Shown one piece after another: positions 43,346 to 51,819 of a stretch of 64,000 bases of DNA. The notes beneath the pieces are model-generated. The model made no database searches. It saw nothing but the letters and a program-made list of their open reading frames with translations, and had not been told where the DNA came from. The stretch spans positions 1 to 64,000 of the forward strand of contig DAOTVP010000072.1 in assembly GCA_034436155.1 (NCBI GenBank). Direction: 5' to 3'. A program made the translations under genes and the position numbers. This DNA is from GCA-2794515 sp034436155 (GTDB lineage: Bacteria > Chloroflexota > Anaerolineae > Aggregatilineales > Phototrophicaceae). Numbering within the stretch: position 1 is the first letter of the stretch; each line of letters starts with the position of its first letter.

Positions 43346-43462
43346 ATAATTCCGTTCCTGCTTCATCCAGTCGTGCCGTTGTGTTGCCACATTGGTCTTA
43401 CCGTCTGTCCACAGGCGTTTTGCGTCCGTTAAAGCCATTGCCGTGACGGTGAAAGTGTGGTG
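43346..43462 (-). ncRNA. Probable TnpB omega-RNA (reRNA) scaffold
   Basis: Directly after the tnpB stop on the same strand, a non-coding stretch holds CGGACGCAAAACGCCTGTGG and ends with GAAGCAGGAACGG. This is the position and style of the right-end RNA that guides TnpB nucleases. It probably starts within the tnpB 3' end, and the guide would be the flanking chromosomal sequence after the right end. The boundaries are approximate. Confidence 0.55.
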
Positions 43463-44572
43463 TTATGGACTGCTTTCACTCAGTCGAATTGCCTCTTGTA
43501 AGATGTTGATGCTGGCATTCAGGTCGCGGTCACACACCATACCACAATTTTCGCACTCATATAGCCTGTCATTGAGTGTTAAATCGTCTTTGATATGATG
43601 ACACTGGTGGCATCGTTTGCTCGATGGGAAAAATGTGTTCACACTCACCACTTTTGAACCACTCGCTTCGGCTTTGGTGAGCAAGTATGTCACCAATTTG
43701 CCCAGCGAAACATCGGATAACGCCTGTGCGAGGGTATGATTTTTTATCATGCCACGCACATTCAGGCTTTCGATGCCGATGAAGGCAAATGTTTCCGCCA
43801 AATAAGTCGTCAATTTGTGGTGTGCATCATCCCGACAACATGCCACTTTGTAATGCTGAATTGCCAACTTCATCCGTGCTTTCTCGCGGTTTTTGCTCCC
43901 TTTTTGCTTACGCGAGAGCGATTTCTGAAGTCCTTTTAGCCGTTTGAGTTTTTTTTGGAGGTGTCTTTGGTTTTCAAACACCTCACCATTGCTCAATGTG
44001 GCTAACCGATGAATACCCAAATCTATCCCAACCGCGCCACCTGTGGGCTGTTCTCGCGGTTCGGGCATCGTCTCGACCGTAATACTTACAAACCACCATT
44101 TGCCACTTTGGATAATACGTGCAGACAAGATTTTGCCCTTCAAACGCAATTCTTCCGCCATATTCACTTCGCCGATGTGCGGTAGCTTGATAGTATGACC
44201 ATTCACGCTAAACTTATCATTGGCGATGTAAAAACCTGCTTTACTGCGTTTCTTGGCTTTGAACTTCGGAAACCCGACTTTGCGACCCTTTTTAAGTCCC
44301 TCAAAGAAGTTCTTGAAGGCAGTCGCTAAATCCATGAATGCCCCTTCAATGGCGCATTTGGTGACTTCATAACTCCACGGGAATTCTTTCTCACGAATCG
44401 CATTAAACTGCTTTTTCAGGTCTAAAATCGTGACTTTTTCACCCGCCTGATAGCGTTTTATCATCTCAGCCAGACCCCAATTGAACACAAAACGGCGTGT
44501 TCCAGAGGCGCACACAAAATAATGTGCTTGTTCAGGGGTTGGGTTAAGGCGAAGGCGGTGAGCGCGAATCAT
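43463..44572 (-). CDS. tnpB: TnpB RNA-guided nuclease (IS605 OrfB)
   Basis: The 369-residue protein is complete. The N-terminus MIRAHRLRLNPTPEQAHYFV is the OrfB signature. RuvC residues are present: D184 in VGIDLGIHRL, E268 in IGIESLNVRGM and D350 in CDRDLNASINI. The zinc ribbon is C321-x2-C324 and C340-x2-C343. The catalytic triad is intact, so an active RNA-guided DNA nuclease is plausible. TnpB helps retain the transposon by cutting empty donor sites. There is no tnpA. It is not damaged, so the insertion may be recent or the protein retained. Confidence 0.95.
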   Translation of the reverse strand: MIRAHRLRLNPTPEQAHYFVCASGTRRFVFNWGLAEMIKRYQAGEKVTILDLKKQFNAIREKEFPWSYEVTKCAIEGAFMDLATAFKNFFEGLKKGRKVGFPKFKAKKRSKAGFYIANDKFSVNGHTIKLPHIGEVNMAEELRLKGKILSARIIQSGKWWFVSITVETMPEPREQPTGGAVGIDLGIHRLATLSNGEVFENQRHLQKKLKRLKGLQKSLSRKQKGSKNREKARMKLAIQHYKVACCRDDAHHKLTTYLAETFAFIGIESLNVRGMIKNHTLAQALSDVSLGKLVTYLLTKAEASGSKVVSVNTFFPSSKRCHQCHHIKDDLTLNDRLYECENCGMVCDRDLNASINILQEAIRLSESSP

Positions 44573-44760
44573 GATGATATCCTAAATTCAAACTTATTTT
44601 CTATCCATTGTGCTGTGTGAGTTTATGAATATGCAAATTTTTGTTCACATCATGAATGGATGCCATTTGCACACACTTGTATATCTTCGTACACAAAATC
44701 AATACCTAGATATTATCTCCTGTCTCTTGATACAGAATACGCAGGTGTGGACGAATTGGT

Positions 44761-45687
44761 TCAATATTTGTCGAAAATCCAGCGCATAATCGTATAATTA
44801 GCGGCGAGGGCGGCGTAATCGCCATATTGATTAAACGTGTCGAGCGTGGCTTGTGGCGATACTTTGCCGTCTATCCCGAAAAAATAACGTGCGACTGCCG
44901 CTTGGAGCGCCACATCATTATGCCCGACCACATGATGCACCGCCAATGTGCGTTGGAGCGTCCACGATGCCGTCCAATGTCCGATGCCTTTGATGTTGAT
45001 CAACATATCATACGCTTCGTGCGCCGTCATGCCTAAAATCGCTTCGAGGTCGAGTTTGTGTGTGGTTATCATGTGGGCGATGCTTATCATCACATTCATG
45101 CGCTTAAATGTGATTTTGAGCGGGGTCAGGTCGTCTGTAGTCGCCTGTGCGATTTGGGCGGGTGTTGGGAAGGCATATCCACGTAGACCATCGGCTTCTA
45201 AAAAATGACCACCCCATTCCACCAACCAGCGTTGGGCTTTTTGCGCCGCCACCCATGCGATTTGTTGCTCGATGATGGTGTGCATGAGCGCCTCGAATGC
45301 GGTTTGGGTGCGTAACCAATGCAACCCAATCATCGGCTCAACAACAGACCATAATGGTCGGTGCGATTTGGCAAATTCGTAAAATGGGGCATAATCAAGG
45401 TCTATACATAGGATATGCGCCACTTGACGCAGTAATTCAGTTTTATCAATCGGCGTGTTGGCATTCATCACCCAGACCTGTAATTGGGGGTTATGAGTAT
45501 CACCCTTGCTTTCAACTCTGACCATCACCAACCCCTCACCATGATGTAGGGTGCGCCAATACCTATCGGCATGGGCAAATTCCATGACGGGATGGGTATA
45601 ACGCCCTAGCAGATTTATCATCAGGGCGAAATTATACGGCGGTACAGGGGATAATATCCCTAACAAATATGGAAATTTTTGACTCAT
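44761..45687 (-). CDS. AlkA-like DNA-3-methyladenine glycosylase
   Basis: The start at 45687 (MSQKFPYLLGILSPVPPYNF) has AAAGG upstream. The 308-residue protein has an N-terminal AlkA-type domain, the HhH-GPD core beginning FEALMHTIIEQQIAWVAAQK, the hairpin LINIKGIGHWTASWTLQ and the catalytic Asp in HVVGHNDVALQAAVARYF. It would remove alkylated bases in base-excision repair. It is divergent from the response-regulator cyclase gene with ~50 bases between start codons. Confidence 0.9.
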   Translation of the reverse strand: MSQKFPYLLGILSPVPPYNFALMINLLGRYTHPVMEFAHADRYWRTLHHGEGLVMVRVESKGDTHNPQLQVWVMNANTPIDKTELLRQVAHILCIDLDYAPFYEFAKSHRPLWSVVEPMIGLHWLRTQTAFEALMHTIIEQQIAWVAAQKAQRWLVEWGGHFLEADGLRGYAFPTPAQIAQATTDDLTPLKITFKRMNVMISIAHMITTHKLDLEAILGMTAHEAYDMLINIKGIGHWTASWTLQRTLAVHHVVGHNDVALQAAVARYFFGIDGKVSPQATLDTFNQYGDYAALAANYTIMRWIFDKY

Positions 45688-45741
45688 GCGATAACCTTTT
45701 TTGCGGTACAATATGCCTTATTATGTTAAGTGAGTAACGAT

Positions 45742-47214
45742 ATGACGACTATTCTGGTAGTAGATGATACAGAAATCAACTTGAATCTGATTGAAAGCCT
45801 GCTGAGTTATTCGGGCTATACCATTTTAACGGCACGAGACGGTTACGAAGCCTTAGAGATTATGAATCAGCAAACGATTCAATTGCTGGTGGTCGATTGG
45901 ATGATGCCCCGCATGGACGGCATCCAATTGATACGCGCTATACGGGAGCAGTTCCAAGAGCCGTATCGCTATATTATCATGCTCACAGGCAGGCAAGAAC
46001 GCGATGCCGTCATCACAGGCTTGGGCGCTGGTGCGGATGATTTTATCACCCGTCCGTTTAACTCGAATGAACTCGAAGCGCGTATCGCCATTGGCGTGCG
46101 GATTATCGAACTCGAAAATCGGATGCGTGACCTCATTTTGCAGACAGAACGCTCCAAGCAAATTTGGGAAGCTACCACCGACTCGATCGTGCAACTGATA
46201 TGCTTGCTCGACCGTGAGGGTAAAGTTTTACGGGCGAATGGTGTGGTCGAAAATTGGCGCTTGTCATCGGCATATCAAGCCAAGGGGTTACATATCAGCC
46301 ATTTGTTAGGCAAAGTTTATCGTGATGCGGGCGCAAAATTAGGTGCGATATGGGAGACCGCCAAAGAAAAACTGATGCAAGGTATGGAATACCATGCCGA
46401 ATGTCGGGATGATAAACTCGACACGTATTTCGACATTCATTTTCAACCCATCAACCCATTTGGCGGGTTATCTGAACAAGAGGATTCTTTCGCGGCGGTC
46501 AGTATTCAAGATGTAACCCAGAGCAAAAAGCTCGAATTGAGCCTGCAAGAAGCCAATAGACAACTGGCGATCGAGCGCGATAAAGCCGATAATGTCTTGC
46601 TGAATGTGTTGCCACGCCCCATCGCCGAGCGTCTTAAAGCGGGCGAAAGCATCATCGCTGAGTATCATGAAAGCGCAACGGTGTTATTCGCCGATTTGGT
46701 CGGATTCACCCCCCTCACAGTGGCGTTATCACCACGCCAATTGATGGAAATCCTCAACACCGTTTTTTCGACCTTCGATTCGATGACCAAACAACATCAA
46801 GCCGAAAAAATCAAGACCATCGGCGATGCCTATATGGTGGTGGTGGGTGTCCTCGATTCGGGCGAAAATCATGCCCAACGGATTGGCAAATTGGCATTGG
46901 CGATGATGCACATGATGAATGTCATCAATGACCATGTGGGCATCGATTTGGAATTGCGTATCGGCATTGATAGCGGGCATGTGGTGGCGGGGATTATCGG
47001 CACGACTAAATTATCGTATGATTTATGGGGTGATGTGGTCAACACGGCGAGTCGCATGGAATCGACAGGGCAAGCGGGTAAGATACAAGTGACAGACCGC
47101 GCCTATCAATTACTCAAAGATGATTTTATACTCGAAAAACGGGGTTTAATCGATGTCAAAGGCAAGGGCATGACGCTCACCTATTGGCTAGTGGATGAGA
47201 AGAGAAAGGATTAA
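45742..47214 (+). CDS. Response regulator fused to PAS-like and class III adenylyl cyclase domains
   Basis: The start at the ATG at 45742 (MTTILVVDDTEINLNLIESL) is preferred; a GTG four codons upstream is possible. Residues 1-120 form a receiver with phospho-Asp in LLVVDWMMPRMDG and the K-like RPFNS end. A PAS-like domain follows at ~140-270 (LICLLDREGKVLRANGVVEN). A coil leads to the cyclase domain (~300-480) with metal Asp residues in VLFADLVGF and KIKTIGDAYMVVVG. A Lys and the Asp of YDLWGDVVNTASRME favour ATP as substrate. It would turn a phosphorelay or ligand signal into cAMP. The def gene starts three bases after it. Confidence 0.92.
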   Translation: MTTILVVDDTEINLNLIESLLSYSGYTILTARDGYEALEIMNQQTIQLLVVDWMMPRMDGIQLIRAIREQFQEPYRYIIMLTGRQERDAVITGLGAGADDFITRPFNSNELEARIAIGVRIIELENRMRDLILQTERSKQIWEATTDSIVQLICLLDREGKVLRANGVVENWRLSSAYQAKGLHISHLLGKVYRDAGAKLGAIWETAKEKLMQGMEYHAECRDDKLDTYFDIHFQPINPFGGLSEQEDSFAAVSIQDVTQSKKLELSLQEANRQLAIERDKADNVLLNVLPRPIAERLKAGESIIAEYHESATVLFADLVGFTPLTVALSPRQLMEILNTVFSTFDSMTKQHQAEKIKTIGDAYMVVVGVLDSGENHAQRIGKLALAMMHMMNVINDHVGIDLELRIGIDSGHVVAGIIGTTKLSYDLWGDVVNTASRMESTGQAGKIQVTDRAYQLLKDDFILEKRGLIDVKGKGMTLTYWLVDEKRKD

Positions 47215-47217
47215 CGC

Positions 47218-47757
47218 ATGGCATTGTTACCGATTGTCAAAGTAGAACATCCCATTTTGCGGAAGAAAGCCATAAAAGTCACCAATTTCGACAAAAATTT
47301 TCAACAATTGGTAGATGATATGATAGAAACCATGATAAACGCGCCCGGTGTTGGGCTTGCCGCGCCTCAAATCGGGGTTAGCCAACGGTTGATTGTGGTG
47401 CGCTTGCCCGATGATGAGCAAAGTAAAGAAGAATATGGCGACCAAGCGGGTGTTGTGTATGTGGTAGCGAACCCCAAAATTATCAAGACCAGCAAAGCGG
47501 TCGTAGACGGCATTGAAGCCTGTTTATCTATCCCTGGATATTATGGCGAAGTGGAACGCTACGAGACCGTTGTTGTCACAGGTCAAGATCGGTATGGCAA
47601 AGAATTTCGCATCAAGGCAACAGGTTGGCAGGCGCGAGTCTTCCAGCACGAGATTGACCATTTAGATGGTATCCTGTATACCGACCTCGCCAAAAAGATG
47701 TGGCAAGCAAAAGATGATGACACGCTTGAAGAAGGTGATATGTCCGAATCGGCATAA
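47218..47757 (+). CDS. def: Peptide deformylase
   Basis: This metalloenzyme removes the formyl group from nascent proteins. The 179-residue product has motif 1 GVGLAAPQIGVSQR, motif 2 as IEACLSIPGYYGEV and motif 3 QHEIDHLDGILY with the metal-binding Cys and two His. Motif 2 reads EACLS rather than the usual EGCLS, a common type-variant change beside the Cys ligand. It lies three bases after the adenylyl cyclase gene, so it is in its transcript. Confidence 0.95.
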   Translation: MALLPIVKVEHPILRKKAIKVTNFDKNFQQLVDDMIETMINAPGVGLAAPQIGVSQRLIVVRLPDDEQSKEEYGDQAGVVYVVANPKIIKTSKAVVDGIEACLSIPGYYGEVERYETVVVTGQDRYGKEFRIKATGWQARVFQHEIDHLDGILYTDLAKKMWQAKDDDTLEEGDMSESA

Positions 47758-47775
47758 TGCAGGTTACACAATAAG

Positions 47776-47956
47776 GGACGGGCAGAAAGGCTTGTCCGGA
47801 GTTAAATCGGTTATAACAATTACAAATCATGTGATATTAGGGACGATATACGCGCTTCGCGCTAATCGTCCCGTACAAATGCCATATTTTCAAAGGGTGG
47901 ATCAATTTTTTGCCCGTGTATGGGCGGATTCGAGGCTATTGCCTCGTATATCCGCC
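47776..47956 (+). repeat. Composite palindromic element, order C-B-A
   Basis: Hairpin C is 47776-47797 (GGACGGGCAGAAAGGCTTGTCC is the 22-base span; arms GGAC/GTCC). B is 47840-47872 (GGGACGATATACGCGC, TTC, GCGCTAATCGTCCC), identical to the copy at 18677. A is 47922-47956 (GGGCGGATTCGAGGC, TATT, GCCTCGTATATCCGCC). It lies between convergent def and tkt genes and may terminate both. The spacer between B and A is longer than at 18.7 kb. Confidence 0.85.
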
Positions 47957-47976
47957 TTCAAAAATTGCCAACTGAT

Positions 47977-49977
47977 TTATTTCAGCAATCCCTTCGCCAC
48001 ATCCACAATCCGCCCAACCGTCAGCCCAAATTCTTGATAGAGCCGTTCATACGGGGCAGATGCGCCGAAATGGTCAACGCCAATAGCCACGCCGTCTATA
48101 CCGACATATTTTTGCCAACCCGTGGTCACGCCCGCCTCAATGCTCACCCGCGCTTTGACCCGCTTGGGCAACACACTTTCTTGATATGCCGCATCTTGCT
48201 CATCGAATAATTCCCAACACGGCATCGAGACCACACGCACCTTGACACCCTCTTGGCGCAGGTGATGATACGCATCCATCGCCAACGCGACTTCGCTCCC
48301 TGTGGCGATGAGGATGACGTGCGGTGTGCCTTCGCTATCGGCGAGGATATATCCCCCGTGTGCCGTGCCTGTTTGGATGTGTTCGGGGTCGGGCAATACG
48401 GGCAAATCTTGACGGGTGAAAATCAACGCGCTCGGTTTGCCCATCAACACGGCAGATTGCCACGCCGCAACCGTCTCGTTGGCATCGGCAGGACGGAACA
48501 CATATAAATCGGGTATCAGGCGCAGGCTCATGACCTGTTCAATCGGTTGGTGGGTGGGACCGTCTTCACCAAGCCCGATGCTATCATGCGTGAAGACATA
48601 AATCGCGGGCAAGCCCATGAGTGCGCCTAAACGGATTGCGGGACGCATATAATCGCTGAAGGTCAAAAATGTGGCGCTATAGGGGCGTAAAATGCCACCA
48701 TGCAATGCCAAGCCATTCACAATTGCGCCCATAGCATGTTCGCGCACGCCAAAGCGCACATTACGGGCGGTTGGGTGATGATGACCCGTATTGCCCGCAC
48801 CATCGATCAGCGTTTTGGTGCTTCCTGCGAGATCGGCATCACCACCTATCATAGTCGGAATCTGTTTGGCGATGGCATTTAGCACCTTGCCAGAGGCGTT
48901 GCGCGTAGCGATGGGTTTATCAATGGGGAAGGTGGGTAAATCGGCATCCCAACCATCGGGCAATTCGCCCGCCAAGACGGATTCGAGTTGTTTGGCTAAA
49001 TCGGGATGGGTGGCGCGATACGCCATGAGTTTGGCTTGCCACATGGCATCATCGGCGATACCGCGTTGCACCGCCGTACGGAAATGGTCGAGCGCCTCTT
49101 GTGGGATGTGAAACGGTTCATAATTCCACCCATACGCCTGTTTGGTCAGCGCGATTTCATCCGCGCCCAATGGCGAGCCGTGCGCCTTACTCGTCCCTGC
49201 TTTGTTAGGGCTACCATAACCGATAACGGTTTTGATAATCAGGATGCTAGGGCGCGATGTGTCGGCTTTGGCAGATTCTATCGCTGTGTTGATAGCTTGA
49301 ACATCGTTACCATCTGCCACATCAATCACTTGCCAGCCCCACGCTTCATGACGGGCGCGGATATTTTCGGTGAAGGTCATACTCGCTTCACCATCCAGCG
49401 TAATATCATTTGAATCGTACAGCACGATGAGTTTGCCCAACCCCCAATGCCCCGCCAACGCACAGGCTTCCATACAAACGCCCTCCATCAAATCACCATC
49501 ACCTGCGATGACATAGGTGTAATGATCAATAATGGCATGATTGGGGCGATTGAAATAATTCGCCAGATACGCTTCTGCCAACGCCATGCCCACGGCATTG
49601 GCTACACCTTGTCCAAGCGGACCCGTTGTCGTCTCTACGCCTGGGGTGATATGTGCTTCGGGATGACCGGGTGTTTTACTGCCCCATTGACGGAAGTTTT
49701 TGATTTCATCCAACGATAAATCATAACCCGTCAGATGGAGTAACGCATACAGCAACATCGAGCCATGACCTGCGCTCAGGACGAATCGGTCACGATTTGC
49801 CCAATTGGGATTGGTGGGATTATGACGGAGGTGATAATGCCACAGCGTATATGCCATAGTTGCCGCGCCCATCGGCAAACCCGGATGACCGCTATTGGCT
49901 TTTTGCACGGCATCCATCGCCAATGTGCGAATGGTGTTGATTGATAACAGTTCTAATTCATGTGTTACAGTTTTCAA
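47977..49977 (-). CDS. tkt: Transketolase
   Basis: The 666-residue enzyme transfers two-carbon ketol units in the pentose phosphate pathway with thiamine diphosphate. Seen motifs: KANSGHPGLPMGAATMAYTL, the ThDP/metal motif VIAGDGDLMEGVCMEACALA, LIVLYDSNDITLDG, the pyrimidine-domain RNVRFGVREHAMGAIVNGLA and VFTHDSIGLGEDGPTHQPIE. The length is typical and the sequence intact. It is the only carbohydrate-core enzyme in the window and is probably monocistronic, convergent with def. Confidence 0.97.
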   Translation of the reverse strand: MKTVTHELELLSINTIRTLAMDAVQKANSGHPGLPMGAATMAYTLWHYHLRHNPTNPNWANRDRFVLSAGHGSMLLYALLHLTGYDLSLDEIKNFRQWGSKTPGHPEAHITPGVETTTGPLGQGVANAVGMALAEAYLANYFNRPNHAIIDHYTYVIAGDGDLMEGVCMEACALAGHWGLGKLIVLYDSNDITLDGEASMTFTENIRARHEAWGWQVIDVADGNDVQAINTAIESAKADTSRPSILIIKTVIGYGSPNKAGTSKAHGSPLGADEIALTKQAYGWNYEPFHIPQEALDHFRTAVQRGIADDAMWQAKLMAYRATHPDLAKQLESVLAGELPDGWDADLPTFPIDKPIATRNASGKVLNAIAKQIPTMIGGDADLAGSTKTLIDGAGNTGHHHPTARNVRFGVREHAMGAIVNGLALHGGILRPYSATFLTFSDYMRPAIRLGALMGLPAIYVFTHDSIGLGEDGPTHQPIEQVMSLRLIPDLYVFRPADANETVAAWQSAVLMGKPSALIFTRQDLPVLPDPEHIQTGTAHGGYILADSEGTPHVILIATGSEVALAMDAYHHLRQEGVKVRVVSMPCWELFDEQDAAYQESVLPKRVKARVSIEAGVTTGWQKYVGIDGVAIGVDHFGASAPYERLYQEFGLTVGRIVDVAKGLLK

Positions 49978-50086
49978 GATTGCCCTCAGTTTCCTAATTC
50001 GGTTGTAAAATGGTCAGTAACCGTGCTCTATTATAGCAAATGATGCTATGATATGCCTAAAGAATATGATGATGAGGATAAAAATC

Positions 50087-50545
50087 ATGCCACAAGTCAT
50101 CGAAAATTATGATTATGGTGTTACCCGTGAATGGCGACACAACCGTCGTTTGGTTATCATCCAAACCCAGGGGAACAATTTGAACGAAGCGGTAGATGTT
50201 TGGGCAGATTTGGTCATTCAAACCATCAAAGACATGCCAGAAGAGGGTGCATTTTTTTTGATAGATGATTTAAGCCACCCCAATACCAATCTCACACCCT
50301 ATAGTGCAAAACGCGCTCGTGAGGTTTTAGGGGCGGCACCGTGGCACCGCGAAAAATTGTATGTTGCAACGGTGGTATCGAATTCATTTGTCAATCGCTT
50401 GGCTAAAATTTTAATCAGCCCATTTTTATCATTTCGTACCAAAGCCGAGCATGTCTTGTTTATATCGCGCATTGACGCAGATAAATGGATTGCTGAATGT
50501 ATGGAACGCGAAGGTATGAGTCAGGATGAACCCGAAGAAGCATAA
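50087..50545 (+). CDS. Hypothetical protein, possibly SpoIIAA/STAS-like
   Basis: The start at 50087 (MPQVIENYDYGVTREWRHNR) has GAGG about ten bases upstream. The 152-residue protein alternates strands and helices: RLVIIQTQGNNLNEAVDVWA, AFFLIDDLSHPNTNL, LYVATVVSNSFVNRLAKIL and a C-terminal HVLFISRIDADKWI. The pattern of short strand-helix units resembles SpoIIAA-like STAS domains, but I cannot confirm this. The C-terminus is acidic. It is convergent with the anti-sigma-like gene with four bases between stops. Confidence 0.65.
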   Translation: MPQVIENYDYGVTREWRHNRRLVIIQTQGNNLNEAVDVWADLVIQTIKDMPEEGAFFLIDDLSHPNTNLTPYSAKRAREVLGAAPWHREKLYVATVVSNSFVNRLAKILISPFLSFRTKAEHVLFISRIDADKWIAECMEREGMSQDEPEEA

Positions 50546-50549
50546 ACGA

Positions 50550-51095
50550 TTATGCCTCTTTGTCGTGAATCCCCAAAACTTCGCCTACGATGGTTAACAA
50601 GGTTGTTGGGAGCAATGTCAACATCGCTAATGCCGCTTCGGGATCTTCATGAGCGGTTTCTTTGGCTTCGTCTATCATCACCTCAATCACATTCATGACC
50701 ATGATGAGCATAATCGCCACTTGTTCAATGACCACCTCAATCGCTTCGGGGTCGGTTTGCGAATTGAGGAGCATATACCCCGCGCCAACCAACAGGGGCA
50801 ACGTGGCGACAGTCACCAATTGTACGGCTACTTGGAGCGTTGCCATATCAATCTCGCTGGTTGGTTGGGTTTGTTCTTGGACAGACTGCGCGATTCGCGC
50901 CATGATGGTCAATGCCAACCGTTTGGGGGCGCGTTCAAAGGGGGCAACACGGAGCATTTCATCGACTTTTTGCAAACGGTGATATTCATCCGCCGTTTGC
51001 GGGCTTTGCGAGAGCATATCCCTCAATTCTGCCAACGTGGCTGGGTTCAGGGCTTCATCGAGCGATTCTTGCATGAGTTGTTGTTTGCGTTCCAT
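50550..51095 (-). CDS. Anti-sigma-like membrane protein paired with ECF sigma factor
   Basis: The gene starts four bases after the ECF stop. The 181-residue protein has an N-terminal helical domain (LNPATLAELRDMLSQSPQTA, then EYHRLQKVDEML) like the cytoplasmic part of anti-sigma factors. It has two hydrophobic stretches (VQLVTVATLPLLVGAGYMLL and VAIMLIMVMNVIEVMI) and an acidic middle. The zinc-binding HxxxCxxC motif of most ECF anti-sigma factors is missing, since there are no cysteines. The anti-sigma role is inferred from position and topology. Confidence 0.65.
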   Translation of the reverse strand: MERKQQLMQESLDEALNPATLAELRDMLSQSPQTADEYHRLQKVDEMLRVAPFERAPKRLALTIMARIAQSVQEQTQPTSEIDMATLQVAVQLVTVATLPLLVGAGYMLLNSQTDPEAIEVVIEQVAIMLIMVMNVIEVMIDEAKETAHEDPEAALAMLTLLPTTLLTIVGEVLGIHDKEA

Positions 51096-51099
51096 ACAG

Positions 51100-51726
51100 T
51101 TATATCCGTTCTTCTAGCGAATTGCGTAAATCTTCATCGCTAGGGGTGGTCATTTTTTCGGCTAACAATTGTCGTGCGCGATACAACCGACTTTTGACAG
51201 CACTTTCGGTATCGCCCAAAATCTCGGCAATTTCGGCATACGAATAATCGTACCAATAGCGCAGAACAACTGTCGCCCGATAATCGGGTTGCAAATCGTT
51301 GAGCATGGCTTGGATGAGCTGACTGCGCTCATGACCGAGTAGGGCTTGTTCAGGTTCGGGGTCATCACTCGCCAACGATAACGTGGCGGGGATGCTCTCA
51401 TCGATAGATACATAACTCATGCGTCGTTTCCGCAGGCGGTCGATACAATGATTGGACGCAATCGAAAGCACCCATGTCTTGAATGACCGTTCATGGTCGT
51501 AGCGAGCTAAGTTGTAATAGGCTTTGAGGAATGCCTCTTGTGTGGCATCTTCTGCCTCGGTGCGTTCTCCCAATAGGCGATAGCACAAGTTATATACCGC
51601 ATCTTGAAAGGTATACAGCAATTCTGCAAAAGCCTCTTGGTCGCCATTCAGGGCGGCGTTCACCCATTGGCTGATGGTTTCATCTAACACGGTCGTGTTG
51701 TCTTTCCCTTGTAAGCATATACGCAT
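51100..51726 (-). CDS. ECF RNA polymerase sigma factor
   Basis: The product has 208 residues from the ATG at 51726. Region 2: YTFQDAVYNLCYRLLGERTE, then AEDATQEAFLKAYYNL and RSFKTWVLSIASNHCIDRLR. Region 4: LQPDYRATVVLRYWYDYSYA, then EIAEILGDTESAVKSRLYRA. It belongs to the RpoE-like ECF group. It is cotranscribed with the membrane protein that ends at 50550, the classical sigma/anti-sigma order. The start has no clear Shine-Dalgarno sequence. Confidence 0.94.
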   Translation of the reverse strand: MRICLQGKDNTTVLDETISQWVNAALNGDQEAFAELLYTFQDAVYNLCYRLLGERTEAEDATQEAFLKAYYNLARYDHERSFKTWVLSIASNHCIDRLRKRRMSYVSIDESIPATLSLASDDPEPEQALLGHERSQLIQAMLNDLQPDYRATVVLRYWYDYSYAEIAEILGDTESAVKSRLYRARQLLAEKMTTPSDEDLRNSLEERI

Positions 51727-51819
51727 CAATCATAACGCAAGTTGCGAGAAAAATCACGCGAAACACGTTATAATGATATAAAATGTTGAGAATTAAACGT
51801 TTAGATTGAGATTATTGTC

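Larger units (their letters stand above)
43340..44700 (-). mobile_element. Solo tnpB element of the IS200/IS605 (IS1341-like) group, ends not resolved
   Basis: The element contains tnpB and its 3' flanking right end but no tnpA transposase. The right end reads ACGCCTGTGGAC ... GATGAAGCAGGAACGGAA on the minus strand, typical of this group. The left end lies in the ~190 AT-rich bases upstream of tnpB and cannot be fixed by eye. A GTACACAAA 9-mer occurs on both sides (43330-43338 and 44689-44697). The element is non-autonomous unless a TnpA acts in trans. Confidence 0.7.

Noticed and set aside
47666..48037. 123-codon plus-strand frame across the def end and composite repeat
   Set aside because: It is produced by the def gene in another frame and by the palindromes.
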